From assembly GCA_002011235.1 (NCBI GenBank), contig MTMO01000012.1, forward strand, positions 1-64,000: a stretch of DNA of 64,000 nucleotides. The letters run 5' to 3'. The notes under the pieces were generated by a model. The model was not told the DNA's origin, did no database searches, and worked only from the letters and a program-made list of their open reading frames with translations. How positions within the stretch are numbered: position 1 is the stretch's first letter; each line of letters opens with the position of its first letter. Below, piece by piece: positions 35,729 through 43,746 of the stretch. A program made the position numbers and the translations under genes. Source of the DNA: Archaeoglobus sp. JdFR-27. GTDB taxonomy: Archaea > Halobacteriota > Archaeoglobi > Archaeoglobales > Archaeoglobaceae.

Positions 35729-35782
35729 TTTGAAATGTCTTCTATTGTTTTTGAAGCTCATTTTAACAGATAATCTACTTTG
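35729..35782 (+). promoter_or_regulatory. Shared upstream element, copy 2
   Basis: TTTGAAATGTCT at 35729-35740 and CTCATTTTAACAG plus ATAATCTACTTTG at 35757-35782. The second block differs from copy 3 (37559-37584) at only two of 26 bases. It lies 35-88 bases before the ATG at 35817. Confidence 0.6.
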
Positions 35783-35816
35783 CCCCTTTAGATTAACATT
35801 GAGTGAGGTGGTAAAG

Positions 35817-36323
35817 ATGAAAATAAGAGGAAAGATAATACTGATAACTGCTATCCTGCTGCTGGCGGCAGGTGCAGTTTCTGCGCAGGGATACGATAGG
35901 TATAATGCCTATGGAATGGGTTACATGATGATGGGGTGGCATAACCCAACGTACAATGGATATCCAGAAACATTTTCTGCTGAGACAACAGAATTTATTG
36001 GAAACGTTACTGCAATCTATCCGATGTTTGTACAGCTCGATAACGGAAAATTCGTGTATCTTCCTTGGTTTTATAACTTAAAGCCCGGAGATGCGATAAG
36101 CGGAGAAGGCATAGAATACAATTGGGTGGTACCACAGAGCATAGAGGTCAACGGAGAACCCCTTGAGTTATCCGATCAGGGACTGGGTAGATTGAGTTAT
36201 ACTTATGGAGGTTATGGGATACCTATGATGCCTATGATGCCTATGATGCCTATGATGCCTATGATGGGTTACGGATATGGGATGAACTACGGAATGGGTT
36301 ATGGAATTGGCTGTCATTGGTAG
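35817..36323 (+). CDS. Secreted Met-rich protein 2 with small beta domain
   Basis: About 168 aa from ATG 35817 (GAGGTGGTAAAG upstream). The signal peptide is clear (ILLLAAGAVSA|Q). A Tyr/Met-rich stretch, a central domain of about 80 residues (EFIGNVTAIYPMFVQLDNGK onward) and a tail of five PMM units coded by a 9-bp CCTATGATG repeat, then GYGMNYGMGYGIGCHW. The central domain is unknown. A copper-binding envelope role is inferred from the Met clusters and neighbours. Confidence 0.72.
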   Translation: MKIRGKIILITAILLLAAGAVSAQGYDRYNAYGMGYMMMGWHNPTYNGYPETFSAETTEFIGNVTAIYPMFVQLDNGKFVYLPWFYNLKPGDAISGEGIEYNWVVPQSIEVNGEPLELSDQGLGRLSYTYGGYGIPMMPMMPMMPMMPMMGYGYGMNYGMGYGIGCHW

Positions 36324-36389
36324 CTACTAGGAAAAAATGATGATGAAAGAACAAAACTTTTCATTTTTTATTTCCAAAAAGTTAAAACA

Positions 36390-36402
36390 TTAACACTGTT
36401 AA
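36390..36402. promoter_or_regulatory. TTAACACTGTTAA palindrome before the DUF411 gene
   Basis: The dyad ends three bases before the GTG start at 36406 (TTAA-AAA-GTG). The site at 43731 has exactly the same spacing to its GTG. A T-rich TATA-like stretch lies about 20-25 bases upstream, so the palindrome should cover initiation. Confidence 0.6.
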
Positions 36403-36405
36403 AAA

Positions 36406-36882
36406 GTGGTGGTGTCTCTGAAAAAGTTGATAATGTTATCGGTTACAATACTACTCTTGGCCTCCATTGCCTTAACCCTGCAAATCAGGTTCCAAAAGTC
36501 CCCGATAGCCCTGGAAAGATTGAAAGCTAAGGTTTACAAAACCCCTTATTGTGATTGCTGCAATCTGCACATTGGATACATGCAAGGCTATGGTGTTGAA
36601 ATTGAAGTTATAGAAATGGAAGACATCTCTGAAATCAAAAAAGATCTGGGAGTTCCAAAGGAGCTTTGGAGTTGCCATACAACAGTGATTGATAATTACT
36701 TTGTTGAGGGGCATGTCCCTGTTGAGGCGATTTCAGAGCTAATCAAAGAGAAGCCGGATATAAAGGGAATATCTCTGCCAGGAATGCCCCTTGGATCACC
36801 TGGAATGCCCGGAGCCAAGAAAGAGCCCTTTGTGATATACTCAGTTGATGAAAAAAGTTACTCGGAGTTTATGATAATTTAA
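36406..36882 (+). CDS. DUF411 metal-binding protein, membrane-anchored
   Basis: 158 aa: one N-terminal helix (6-25), then a DUF411 domain with the CDCC motif in VYKTPYCDCCNLHIGYM, the conserved LWSCHTTVIDNYFVEGHVP and GISLPGMPLGSPGMPG. DUF411 proteins are found with copper-resistance genes in bacteria and are thought to bind copper. It faces outside. The leaderless GTG start is next to a regulatory palindrome. A CPLC membrane protein follows 15 bases later, so the two probably work together. Confidence 0.85.
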   Translation: MVVSLKKLIMLSVTILLLASIALTLQIRFQKSPIALERLKAKVYKTPYCDCCNLHIGYMQGYGVEIEVIEMEDISEIKKDLGVPKELWSCHTTVIDNYFVEGHVPVEAISELIKEKPDIKGISLPGMPLGSPGMPGAKKEPFVIYSVDEKSYSEFMII

Positions 36883-36897
36883 GATAAACAACAAGAG

Positions 36898-37479
36898 ATG
36901 ATTAAGATTAACATGCTACAGAGTATAGTGAAAATTAAAAAATCAAAAGTTAGGAAAGCAGTATCGATACCTTTCTCTCTCTTTTTCATTGAAAGAGTTG
37001 AGGCTCACTGCCCCCTCTGCACAACAGGAGCAGCAATTGTTGCCGGAACTGCTGCTATGCTTGGCATAAATCAGATGAGTATGGGAGTTCTCGTTGGTGC
37101 CTTTGCCTTTTCAACAGGTTCATGGTTCTCGAATATGTTGAAAGAATATATTCCCTTCCAAAGATTAATAGTAATCTTCTCTTCATTTTCACTCACAGTG
37201 TTTCCTTTAACAACTATTATGAGCGATTTTTACCCGATTTACATTCATCTCTTCGGTGATTATGGCTCCATTCTGAATAGAACCTACCTAATTAACTTGT
37301 TTTTTATAGGGAGCATTATAGGTGCGATTATAGCCTACATCGCTCCAGAAATAAGCTGGAAGATAACTCTTAAGAGGAAAAAGTCAATAAAGCATCAAGG
37401 AGTTATAGTAACTCTCACATTTATCATCTTGATTTCCTTATTTATACACGTTCTCAGCTCTATTTTACTTAAAAACTGA
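36898..37479 (+). CDS. Polytopic membrane protein with CPLC motif
   Basis: 193 aa with about five helices. Just before the first there is AHCPLCTTGAA, a CxxC/His site likely at the outer face. Then GVLVGAFAFSTGSWFSNML, YIPFQ and a helix-rich C-terminus. I recognise no named family. Its position 15 bases after the DUF411 gene suggests a shared operon and a metal-thiol function, perhaps redox or metal transfer across the membrane (inference). Confidence 0.65.
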   Translation: MIKINMLQSIVKIKKSKVRKAVSIPFSLFFIERVEAHCPLCTTGAAIVAGTAAMLGINQMSMGVLVGAFAFSTGSWFSNMLKEYIPFQRLIVIFSSFSLTVFPLTTIMSDFYPIYIHLFGDYGSILNRTYLINLFFIGSIIGAIIAYIAPEISWKITLKRKKSIKHQGVIVTLTFIILISLFIHVLSSILLKN

Positions 37480-37500
37480 CTATACTAACTTATCAGCTTT

Positions 37501-37584
37501 TTTGAAATGTTTAAAAACTCAAAAAGAGAAACTGAATGTAACGTACCCGTATTTTGATCTCATTTTAACAGGAAATCTACTTTG
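37501..37584 (+). promoter_or_regulatory. Shared upstream element, copy 3
   Basis: TTTGAAATGT at 37501-37510 and CTCATTTTAACAG plus GAAATCTACTTTG at 37559-37584, 34 bases before the ATG at 37618. Closest relative is copy 2. Confidence 0.6.
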
Positions 37585-37617
37585 GTCTAAGGATGAGATA
37601 GACATGAGGTGATAGAA

Positions 37618-38076
37618 ATGATGGTGAAAATTGCCCTTGGAATAATGGGAATCCTAATCCTTATTCCCCTCACCTCTGCCATGGGTATGGGAGGAACGAT
37701 GGGATATGGTATGGGACATGGAAACGGCATGATGGGTGACGGAATGGGTGGAATGGGTGGAATGGGACATGGTGGCGGAATGGGGGGTATGGGTAACGGG
37801 ATAGGTAACTGGAAGAAAATGCCTATGTATGGATATCCACAGCATCCACAGTCTCAACAATCTCAACAATCTCAACAATCTCCACAATCTCCACAATCTC
37901 CACAACCCGATCAGTATCCATATAATCCTAGATCTCCCGACAATGGTCACCCAAGTTACAATCAGCAGGGTTTCGACATAACAAAGCGGATGTTTAGCAT
38001 GATGAACGAGATGTTCAATTACATGCAGTCAATGATGAACCAGATGGGTTATTTCATGGGAAGAATGATGGGGTAA
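37618..38076 (+). CDS. Secreted Met/Gly/His-rich protein 3
   Basis: About 152 aa from ATG 37618 (GAGGTG six bases upstream; GTG 37609 is unlikely). Signal peptide (IMGILILIPLTSA|MG), then GMGGMGHGGGMGG-type Met/Gly/His repeats, a QQS/PQS repeat region from a 9-bp DNA repeat, and a C-terminal amphipathic Met-rich helix (FSMMNEMFNYMQSMMNQM). Likely envelope copper or silver binding, inferred from composition. Confidence 0.7.
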   Translation: MMVKIALGIMGILILIPLTSAMGMGGTMGYGMGHGNGMMGDGMGGMGGMGHGGGMGGMGNGIGNWKKMPMYGYPQHPQSQQSQQSQQSPQSPQSPQPDQYPYNPRSPDNGHPSYNQQGFDITKRMFSMMNEMFNYMQSMMNQMGYFMGRMMG

Positions 38077-38235
38077 TGATTTAGATGGTAAATAGTATGC
38101 TCAGTGCAGCTTCAATTATTTTATTTTTAAAGTTATTTTTTGAACAAGTTTTGAAATAAGGTTTTATTACTAGAACCATAAGAACAAGTTAAAGGTTAAA
38201 AATGAGCAATAAAATGAGTAATAAAAGAGAGTAAA

Positions 38236-38892
38236 ATGAGAGGAGCAGAGAAAAGATTTAGAGATTCGAAAACTGGAGAAGATCTACTGAGATACAACAG
38301 GGTCGCTAGATTTTACGACTTAATTGAGAGACCGATGGAGTTGTTTATGTTTAAAAATTGGAGAAGGTATCTTTTTGAGAAGATGGGCTCAGAAAATTTT
38401 GAGGGAAAGCTCATCCTTGAAATAGGCATTGGAACAGGGAAAAACATTCCATATTATAAAAAAGGGAGATTCGTTGCTATTGATATTAGCGAGAAAATGA
38501 TCAGGAAGGCGAAAAAGAGAGCTGAAAGACTGGGACTCAAAATTGACCTTATAATCGCAGATGCCGAGTCCCTTCCATTTAAAGATGGAGTCTTCGATAA
38601 AATCTTTACAACATTCGTCTTCTGTTCTGTAGATAATCCAGTTCTGGGATTAAAGGAGGCGTACAGAATTTTGAAAAATGAAGAGAAAGCTTATTACCTC
38701 GAGCACATGCTTCCCGAAAGCAAACTTCTTCAACCTTTTTTCCACTTTTTGAATCCCGTAGCAAGATTAATGGGTCCGGAAATAAACAGAAAAACCGATT
38801 TAAACATTAAAAAAGCAGGATTCAAGATAACTGAGCAAGAATATCTTTTAGGATCTGTATTCAGGTTGATAGTTGCAGAAAAGAGAGACTGA
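38236..38892 (+). CDS. Class I SAM-dependent methyltransferase
   Basis: 218 aa. Motif I LEIGIGTGKNIPYY, the acidic SAM residue in FVAIDIS, motif II-like ADAESLPFKDGVFD and FTTFVFCSVDNP match the UbiE/small-molecule methyltransferase group. Substrate cannot be told; quinone methylation is one option given the MenA-like gene at 41782, lipid methylation another. Single gene within the metal island. Confidence 0.8.
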   Translation: MRGAEKRFRDSKTGEDLLRYNRVARFYDLIERPMELFMFKNWRRYLFEKMGSENFEGKLILEIGIGTGKNIPYYKKGRFVAIDISEKMIRKAKKRAERLGLKIDLIIADAESLPFKDGVFDKIFTTFVFCSVDNPVLGLKEAYRILKNEEKAYYLEHMLPESKLLQPFFHFLNPVARLMGPEINRKTDLNIKKAGFKITEQEYLLGSVFRLIVAEKRD

Positions 38893-39221
38893 TTTTTAAC
38901 TGGTTTTATGGTTTGGACTTGAGTGTATGGTAGTTGGATTATAACTTAACAATTTTAACAAATTTTGAAACAAATTTTTAACAGATTGTTAAACAGAGTA
39001 TTGTTTGACTACATCACCACCTCATAACAACTCTATTTTCAAACCTTGAAGAAACTTTAATCCACCAAAAATTTGCGGAAAACGAACTTAAGTTTCAGCT
39101 AATACAAATTCAATCGTGAATTGGAAAAAATCTAAAATCTATAAAAACCTAAATAACTTAAAAATACAAAAGAAAAATTGCGAACAAAAGAAATTTATGT
39201 ATTAACGATAAAATATAAAAC
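38893..39221. other. AT-rich spacer with a 17-bp palindrome
   Basis: No gene is supported in these 329 bases. TTTAACAGATTGTTAAA at 38977-38993 is a perfect 7-3-7 dyad. Its half-sites contain TTAAC and GTTAA but five bases apart, unlike the three-base spacing of the palindrome family described here. A TATA-like AAATTTATGTATT lies about 25 bases before the ATG at 39222. Confidence 0.5.
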
Positions 39222-39557
39222 ATGAATGGATTTATGCACCCGATGAGTTGGTTTGGATTTCCATTTGGATTTCCTTTCTTTGGATTTGGAATGGTATTCT
39301 GGTGGATAATATTCCTAGTAATAGGTTATCTCGTCTACCAAGATGCAAACAAAAGAGGAATGAACGGATTGTTATGGTTCATCCTTGTTATTTTGCCCAT
39401 GGTTGGAATAATCTTCCTTCTCTTATACATTGTTATAAGAGAGACCCCTCCAGCTGAAAAGAAGAAAGCTCCATTGGAGATTCTTAAAGAGAGATACGCT
39501 AAAGGAGAAATAAGTGAGGAAGAATACAGAAAAATGAAACAGGAGCTTGAAGGATGA
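39222..39557 (+). CDS. SHOCT-domain membrane protein
   Basis: 111 aa. Two hydrophobic segments (about 18-40 and 48-70), the first Phe/Gly/Met-rich, are followed by a C-terminal SHOCT motif (LEILKERYAKGEISEEEYRKM). SHOCT domains are small oligomerisation or docking modules. A TATA-like box about 25 bases upstream suggests a leaderless mRNA. It directly precedes copB and may help regulate or assemble it. Confidence 0.78.
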   Translation: MNGFMHPMSWFGFPFGFPFFGFGMVFWWIIFLVIGYLVYQDANKRGMNGLLWFILVILPMVGIIFLLLYIVIRETPPAEKKKAPLEILKERYAKGEISEEEYRKMKQELEG

Positions 39558-39624
39558 ACATCCAAAATATGAATGTCCTTTGAAGAGCTATGGACTTATG
39601 GGTGGTCAAAAGGAGGATGAAATT

Positions 39625-41739
39625 ATGAAAGATGAAATGCATAAGCATGAAGGCGATAAAATGCATGAGGCCCATAGAGAGATTCATAATGAAGCTAGCA
39701 AAGTTGATGAGGCTCATAAAATACATGGAGAACATGAAATGCATGAGACGGACAAGAGAATGATGGAAGATATGAAAGACCATTCAAAACATCCTGTACA
39801 CGACCACCATAAACATATGCTTGAAGATTTCAAAAAAAGATTCTACATTTCTCTCGTCCTGACATTCCCGATACTTCTCCTCTCTCCCGCTATCCAAACT
39901 TTCATTGGATATCAACTTGTGTTCTATGGTTCAGTCTACCTCGTTTTTCTTCTTTCATCGATAGTGTATTTTTACGGCGGTTATCCCTTCCTAAAGGGCT
40001 TATTCAATGAAGTGAAGCAGAAACAGCCTGGGATGATGACTTTAATAGCAGTAGCTATAAGTGTTGCCTATTTTTACAGCGCTGCAGTTGTCTTTGGTTT
40101 GGAAGGAAAATTCTTCTTCTGGGAGCTTACCACGCTTATCGACATCATGCTATTAGGACACTGGATAGAAATGCGTTCTGTCCTCGGAGCCTCAAGAGCG
40201 CTTGAAGAACTTGTAAAAATTATGCCATCCGAGGCTCACTTGATCAGAGATGGTGAGACTCTTGAAGTGAAGGTTGAAGAACTCAAAACCGGAGATAAAG
40301 TTCTTGTAAAGCCAGGAGAGAAGATTCCAGTTGATGGAATTGTTTTAGAGGGTGAAACATTTGTCAATGAAGCTATGCTTACTGGAGAATCGAGACCAGT
40401 TTCAAAGAGACCAGGAGATAAGGTTATAGGTGGCGCAATCAATGGAGAAGGATCAATTATCGTTGAAGTTGAGAAGACAGGCAAGGATACCTACCTAAAC
40501 CAAGTTGTTGAACTTGTAAGACAAGCTCAGGAGAGCAAAAGCAGAACACAGGATTTAGCAAATAGAGCTGCATTCCTGCTTACCATAATTGCACTCATCG
40601 TGGGGGTCATAACACTCTCTGTCTGGCTTACATACGGAATGGACTTCGTTTTTGCTATAGAGCGGGCGGTTACAGTTATGGTTATAGCCTGTCCTCATGC
40701 TCTTGGCCTAGCAATCCCTCTGGTCGTTGCTGTTTCAACTTCCATAGCCGCTAAATCTGGACTGCTCATAAGAGACAGACAGGCTTTTGAGCGAGCAAAG
40801 GATTTGCAAGCTATTGTTTTTGATAAAACAGGAACCCTAACAGAAGGAAGATTTGGAGTGACAGACATCCTTTCACTGAATGGAACTGCTGAAGCTGAAA
40901 TCCTCAGCATCTCAGCATCTCTCGAGGCAAATTCCGAGCACCCAATTGCTCAGGGGATAGTTGAGAGTGCCAAGGGCAGAGGAGTAAAGCTATTGCATGC
41001 TGAAGAATTTAAAGCGATTCCTGGCAAGGGTGTTGAAGGGAAAATTAATGGTAGAAATTATAAGATTGTAAGTCCTGGATTTTTGAGAGAGAATGGAATA
41101 GAGATAAAAAACGAGAATGTCGAGAAGCTAAAACAGCAGGGGAAGACGGTTGTTTTCCTCCTCGAAGGTGATAAGCCAACTGGAGTTATTGCCCTTGCAG
41201 ATGTGGTTAGAAAAGAGTCAAGAGAGGCGATAGACAGGCTAAAATCAATGGGGATTCGCTGCATGATGCTCACTGGAGATAACAGATTCGTTGCTAAATG
41301 GGTGGCTGAAGAACTTGGTCTTGACAATTATTTTGCAGAGGTCTTACCCCACGAAAAGGCTGAGAAAATTAAGGAAGTACAGAAAAATTTTGTAGCAGCG
41401 ATGGTCGGTGATGGGGTAAATGATGCACCAGCGTTAGCTCAGGCAGATGTTGGAATAGCTATTGGAGCGGGCACGGATGTTGCTGTCGAGACTGCAGACA
41501 TTATTCTCGTGAGAAACGATCCGAGGGATGTTGCAGACGTAATTGAGCTCTCAAGAAAAACCTATTCAAAGATGAGACAGAATCTGCTGTGGGCTACTGG
41601 CTATAATGCATTTGCCATTCCACTTGCTGCAGGAGTTCTTTACAGCTGGGGCATACTTCTAACCCCAGCGGCTGGAGCGGTTCTTATGAGCCTGAGTACC
41701 GTTATAGTTGCAATTAACGCACGACTTCTAAAAATGTAA
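39625..41739 (+). CDS. copB: Copper-translocating P1B-type ATPase, CopB class
   Basis: About 704 aa from ATG 39625, which has AAGGAGG upstream; an in-frame TTG at 39547 overlapping the SHOCT gene would add 26 residues. A His/Met/Glu-rich N-terminus (HKHEGDKMHEAHREIH, HDHHKHM) replaces a CxxC domain. Transmembrane CPH in ACPHALGLA (P1B-3/CopB type), actuator TGES, phosphorylation DKTGTLT, and hinge GDGVNDAPAL are intact. Archaeoglobus CopB is known as a Cu2+/Ag-type exporter. This is the export arm of the metal island. Confidence 0.95.
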   Translation: MKDEMHKHEGDKMHEAHREIHNEASKVDEAHKIHGEHEMHETDKRMMEDMKDHSKHPVHDHHKHMLEDFKKRFYISLVLTFPILLLSPAIQTFIGYQLVFYGSVYLVFLLSSIVYFYGGYPFLKGLFNEVKQKQPGMMTLIAVAISVAYFYSAAVVFGLEGKFFFWELTTLIDIMLLGHWIEMRSVLGASRALEELVKIMPSEAHLIRDGETLEVKVEELKTGDKVLVKPGEKIPVDGIVLEGETFVNEAMLTGESRPVSKRPGDKVIGGAINGEGSIIVEVEKTGKDTYLNQVVELVRQAQESKSRTQDLANRAAFLLTIIALIVGVITLSVWLTYGMDFVFAIERAVTVMVIACPHALGLAIPLVVAVSTSIAAKSGLLIRDRQAFERAKDLQAIVFDKTGTLTEGRFGVTDILSLNGTAEAEILSISASLEANSEHPIAQGIVESAKGRGVKLLHAEEFKAIPGKGVEGKINGRNYKIVSPGFLRENGIEIKNENVEKLKQQGKTVVFLLEGDKPTGVIALADVVRKESREAIDRLKSMGIRCMMLTGDNRFVAKWVAEELGLDNYFAEVLPHEKAEKIKEVQKNFVAAMVGDGVNDAPALAQADVGIAIGAGTDVAVETADIILVRNDPRDVADVIELSRKTYSKMRQNLLWATGYNAFAIPLAAGVLYSWGILLTPAAGAVLMSLSTVIVAINARLLKM

Positions 41740-41781
41740 TTTTTAGGAAGATTGAATATTGAGTTACCATCAGAAATAAGG

Positions 41782-42768
41782 TTAAAGACCAAAATAAGCT
41801 ATGTAATTTGGTATTATTTCTCCAAGCATTGCCTTATTTACAAACGCCAGAGCATAGGCTATGCTCAACAGGATTCCGGTTTGGAGATGTATCACTATGG
41901 TCAATCCATTGGCTGGAGCAAGATTTGGTGGATCTTCATAAAATCGCTTTGCAATATCGATGGCCTTTTTAGTTTTCGGATAAGTGAGGAGCCCTATCAA
42001 GAAAAATAAAGGTAGGTAGCCAAGCAGAATAAAAATCAAAATTACCACATATGGGAGATACATCAGAGCTCTGTAAAATTCAACTGCTTTCCTCCTTCCA
42101 AGTCTGACGACCAATGTCAGCTTACCCGTCTCTCTATCTGCCCTATAATCTGGAAATTCGTTGATCCAGAGTATGGCTGTGATTAAAAAGCTTACAGGCA
42201 ACGATGCAAGCACAGGTTCTATAGCAAGTGATTTGGTTTGAACGTAATAGCTTCCGAGAACAACAAGCACACCGAAGTTCAAGCCGACTAAAAGTTCTCC
42301 AATTCCCCTACTAGCAAATTTGAATGGTGGAGCAGTATAGAAAAATCCAGAAATTATGCCGATTATACCCAGATAAAGTACAACAATCCCCCTTGCAAAT
42401 GCAAGGTATAAACCTACCAATCCTCCTAGAATAAAAAGGAGCATGGCCTCAATCAGAACCTCTTTAGGAGACATCAACCCCTGCTGAATTACCCTACTTC
42501 CACCTGAGAACGGTGTAATAAACTCCTTATTCACATTATCGGTTCCGTCTTTATAGTCAAAATAGTCATTGGCAACATTGGTGCCGGTGTGCAATAAACA
42601 AACTCCTATTAGAGTGAGAATTAGGTAAAAAAAGTCTATATTCCCTGTTTTTATTAAAGCTACCAGAGACCCCAAAACTACTGGCACAATGGAGGCAGTT
42701 AAAAAGGGAAGTCTTAGTTCTCTAATCCAAACCCCAAATCTCCCAGTTTGCCCCTGTGGTTTTCCCAT
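41782..42768 (-). CDS. menA: UbiA-family prenyltransferase, MenA-like
   Basis: 328-aa polytopic prenyltransferase. The first Asp-rich motif is in NVANDYFDYKDGTDN and the second in NEFPDYRADRETGK, both typical of 1,4-dihydroxy-2-naphthoate prenyltransferases that make menaquinone. Archaeoglobales use menaquinone, which fits. GAGGGGATGGA precedes the ATG. Other UbiA substrates cannot be excluded. Confidence 0.8.
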   Translation of the reverse strand: MGKPQGQTGRFGVWIRELRLPFLTASIVPVVLGSLVALIKTGNIDFFYLILTLIGVCLLHTGTNVANDYFDYKDGTDNVNKEFITPFSGGSRVIQQGLMSPKEVLIEAMLLFILGGLVGLYLAFARGIVVLYLGIIGIISGFFYTAPPFKFASRGIGELLVGLNFGVLVVLGSYYVQTKSLAIEPVLASLPVSFLITAILWINEFPDYRADRETGKLTLVVRLGRRKAVEFYRALMYLPYVVILIFILLGYLPLFFLIGLLTYPKTKKAIDIAKRFYEDPPNLAPANGLTIVIHLQTGILLSIAYALAFVNKAMLGEIIPNYIAYFGL

Positions 42769-42907
42769 TCCATCCCCTCGTTATGCTTTCGTTATGTTTT
42801 TTCTACTTTAGATTTAATTAACAGCGGCGAGAGAAGTATTTATTTTTAACTAGTGCAAGAGTTTAAAGGTATAACAAGAGTTAAATTTTACCCCACATAC
42901 TTTGTTC

Positions 42908-43684
42908 ATGGAGTTTCTTAAATTTGAAAAGGAAGGAAAGGTTGCCAGAATCTCTTTCAACAGACCTCAAGTCCACAATGCTTTGAATATGGAAATGATA
43001 AAAGAGCTCTCTCAGGCCTTGGATAAATGCGAAAAAGACGATAGCATCAAGGTAATCCTTCTCAGAGGAGAGGGAAAGAGCTTTTGTTCCGGAGCAGATC
43101 TGAAACAGTTCTTAGAGTTCACTTCAGGAACAGGAAACGCTATGGAGTACGGACTGAAAATCCACTTTTCAGTGCTGAAGAAGATGAGAAGCCTTCCAAA
43201 ACCTATTATCGCTGAGGTAAAAGGATACTCAATCGGAGCTGGTCTTGGAATTCTTTTAGCTACAGACTATGCTATTGCTGCTAAAAGCTCAATTTTTTCG
43301 TGCGGATTTATTCTTGTTGGCCTAAGTCCCGATTCAGGTACATCTTTCTTCATACCTCGTTCTGTCAACTTCAAAAGAGCATTCGAACTCATGTCGACCG
43401 GGAGGAGATTTTCAGCAGAGGAGGCTTTGAATTACGGTTTTGTCACCGAGGTTGTGGATGATGAGATGCTCGAGGAAAGGGTCGAAGAGGTTGTGAAACT
43501 CTACCTAAACAGACCAAGAACTGCTTTAAGCAATCTGAAAAAGCTTTTGAATGCAAGCCATTCGAATAGCCTGGATGAACAACTGAGTTTTGAGTTGTGC
43601 CTTGCTATGCTTTCGACCCTTTCAAAAGATTTCGTAGAGGGTGTTAAAGCAGGTCTGGAGAAAAGAATACCCAGATTTGAGTAA
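42908..43684 (+). CDS. Enoyl-CoA hydratase/isomerase family protein
   Basis: 258 aa crotonase-fold enzyme from ATG 42908 (TTG 42902 also in frame). Oxyanion-hole segments GKSFCSGADLKQF and GYSIGAGLGILLATDYAIAA are clear. The usual second catalytic Glu position reads GLSPDSGTSFFIPR, with Asp/Ser, so an isomerase rather than hydratase role is possible. Probably beta-oxidation or aromatic-acid degradation; single gene. Confidence 0.82.
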   Translation: MEFLKFEKEGKVARISFNRPQVHNALNMEMIKELSQALDKCEKDDSIKVILLRGEGKSFCSGADLKQFLEFTSGTGNAMEYGLKIHFSVLKKMRSLPKPIIAEVKGYSIGAGLGILLATDYAIAAKSSIFSCGFILVGLSPDSGTSFFIPRSVNFKRAFELMSTGRRFSAEEALNYGFVTEVVDDEMLEERVEEVVKLYLNRPRTALSNLKKLLNASHSNSLDEQLSFELCLAMLSTLSKDFVEGVKAGLEKRIPRFE

Positions 43685-43730
43685 AATTTTTAGGATTACC
43701 GAAACATTTATATAAAATACTCCTCACCAA

Positions 43731-43743
43731 TTAACGGTGTTAA
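43731..43743. promoter_or_regulatory. TTAACGGTGTTAA palindrome before the FTR1 gene
   Basis: The dyad is identical to that at 27724 and ends three bases before the GTG start at 43747. TTTATATAAAA (43707-43717) is a strong TATA box about 25 bases earlier, so the palindrome sits on the initiation site of a leaderless message. Confidence 0.7.
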
Positions 43744-43746
43744 AAA

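Noticed and set aside
36390-36402. Assignment of the TTAAC-N3-GTTAA palindrome to the Pyrococcus SurR regulator
   Set aside because: The SurR core is GTT-N3-AAC, the opposite half-site order; no specific regulator can be named.
39547-39624. TTG-initiated extension of CopB
   Set aside because: The TTG has a ribosome site only one base away and overlaps the SHOCT gene; ATG 39625 has AAGGAGG at good spacing.
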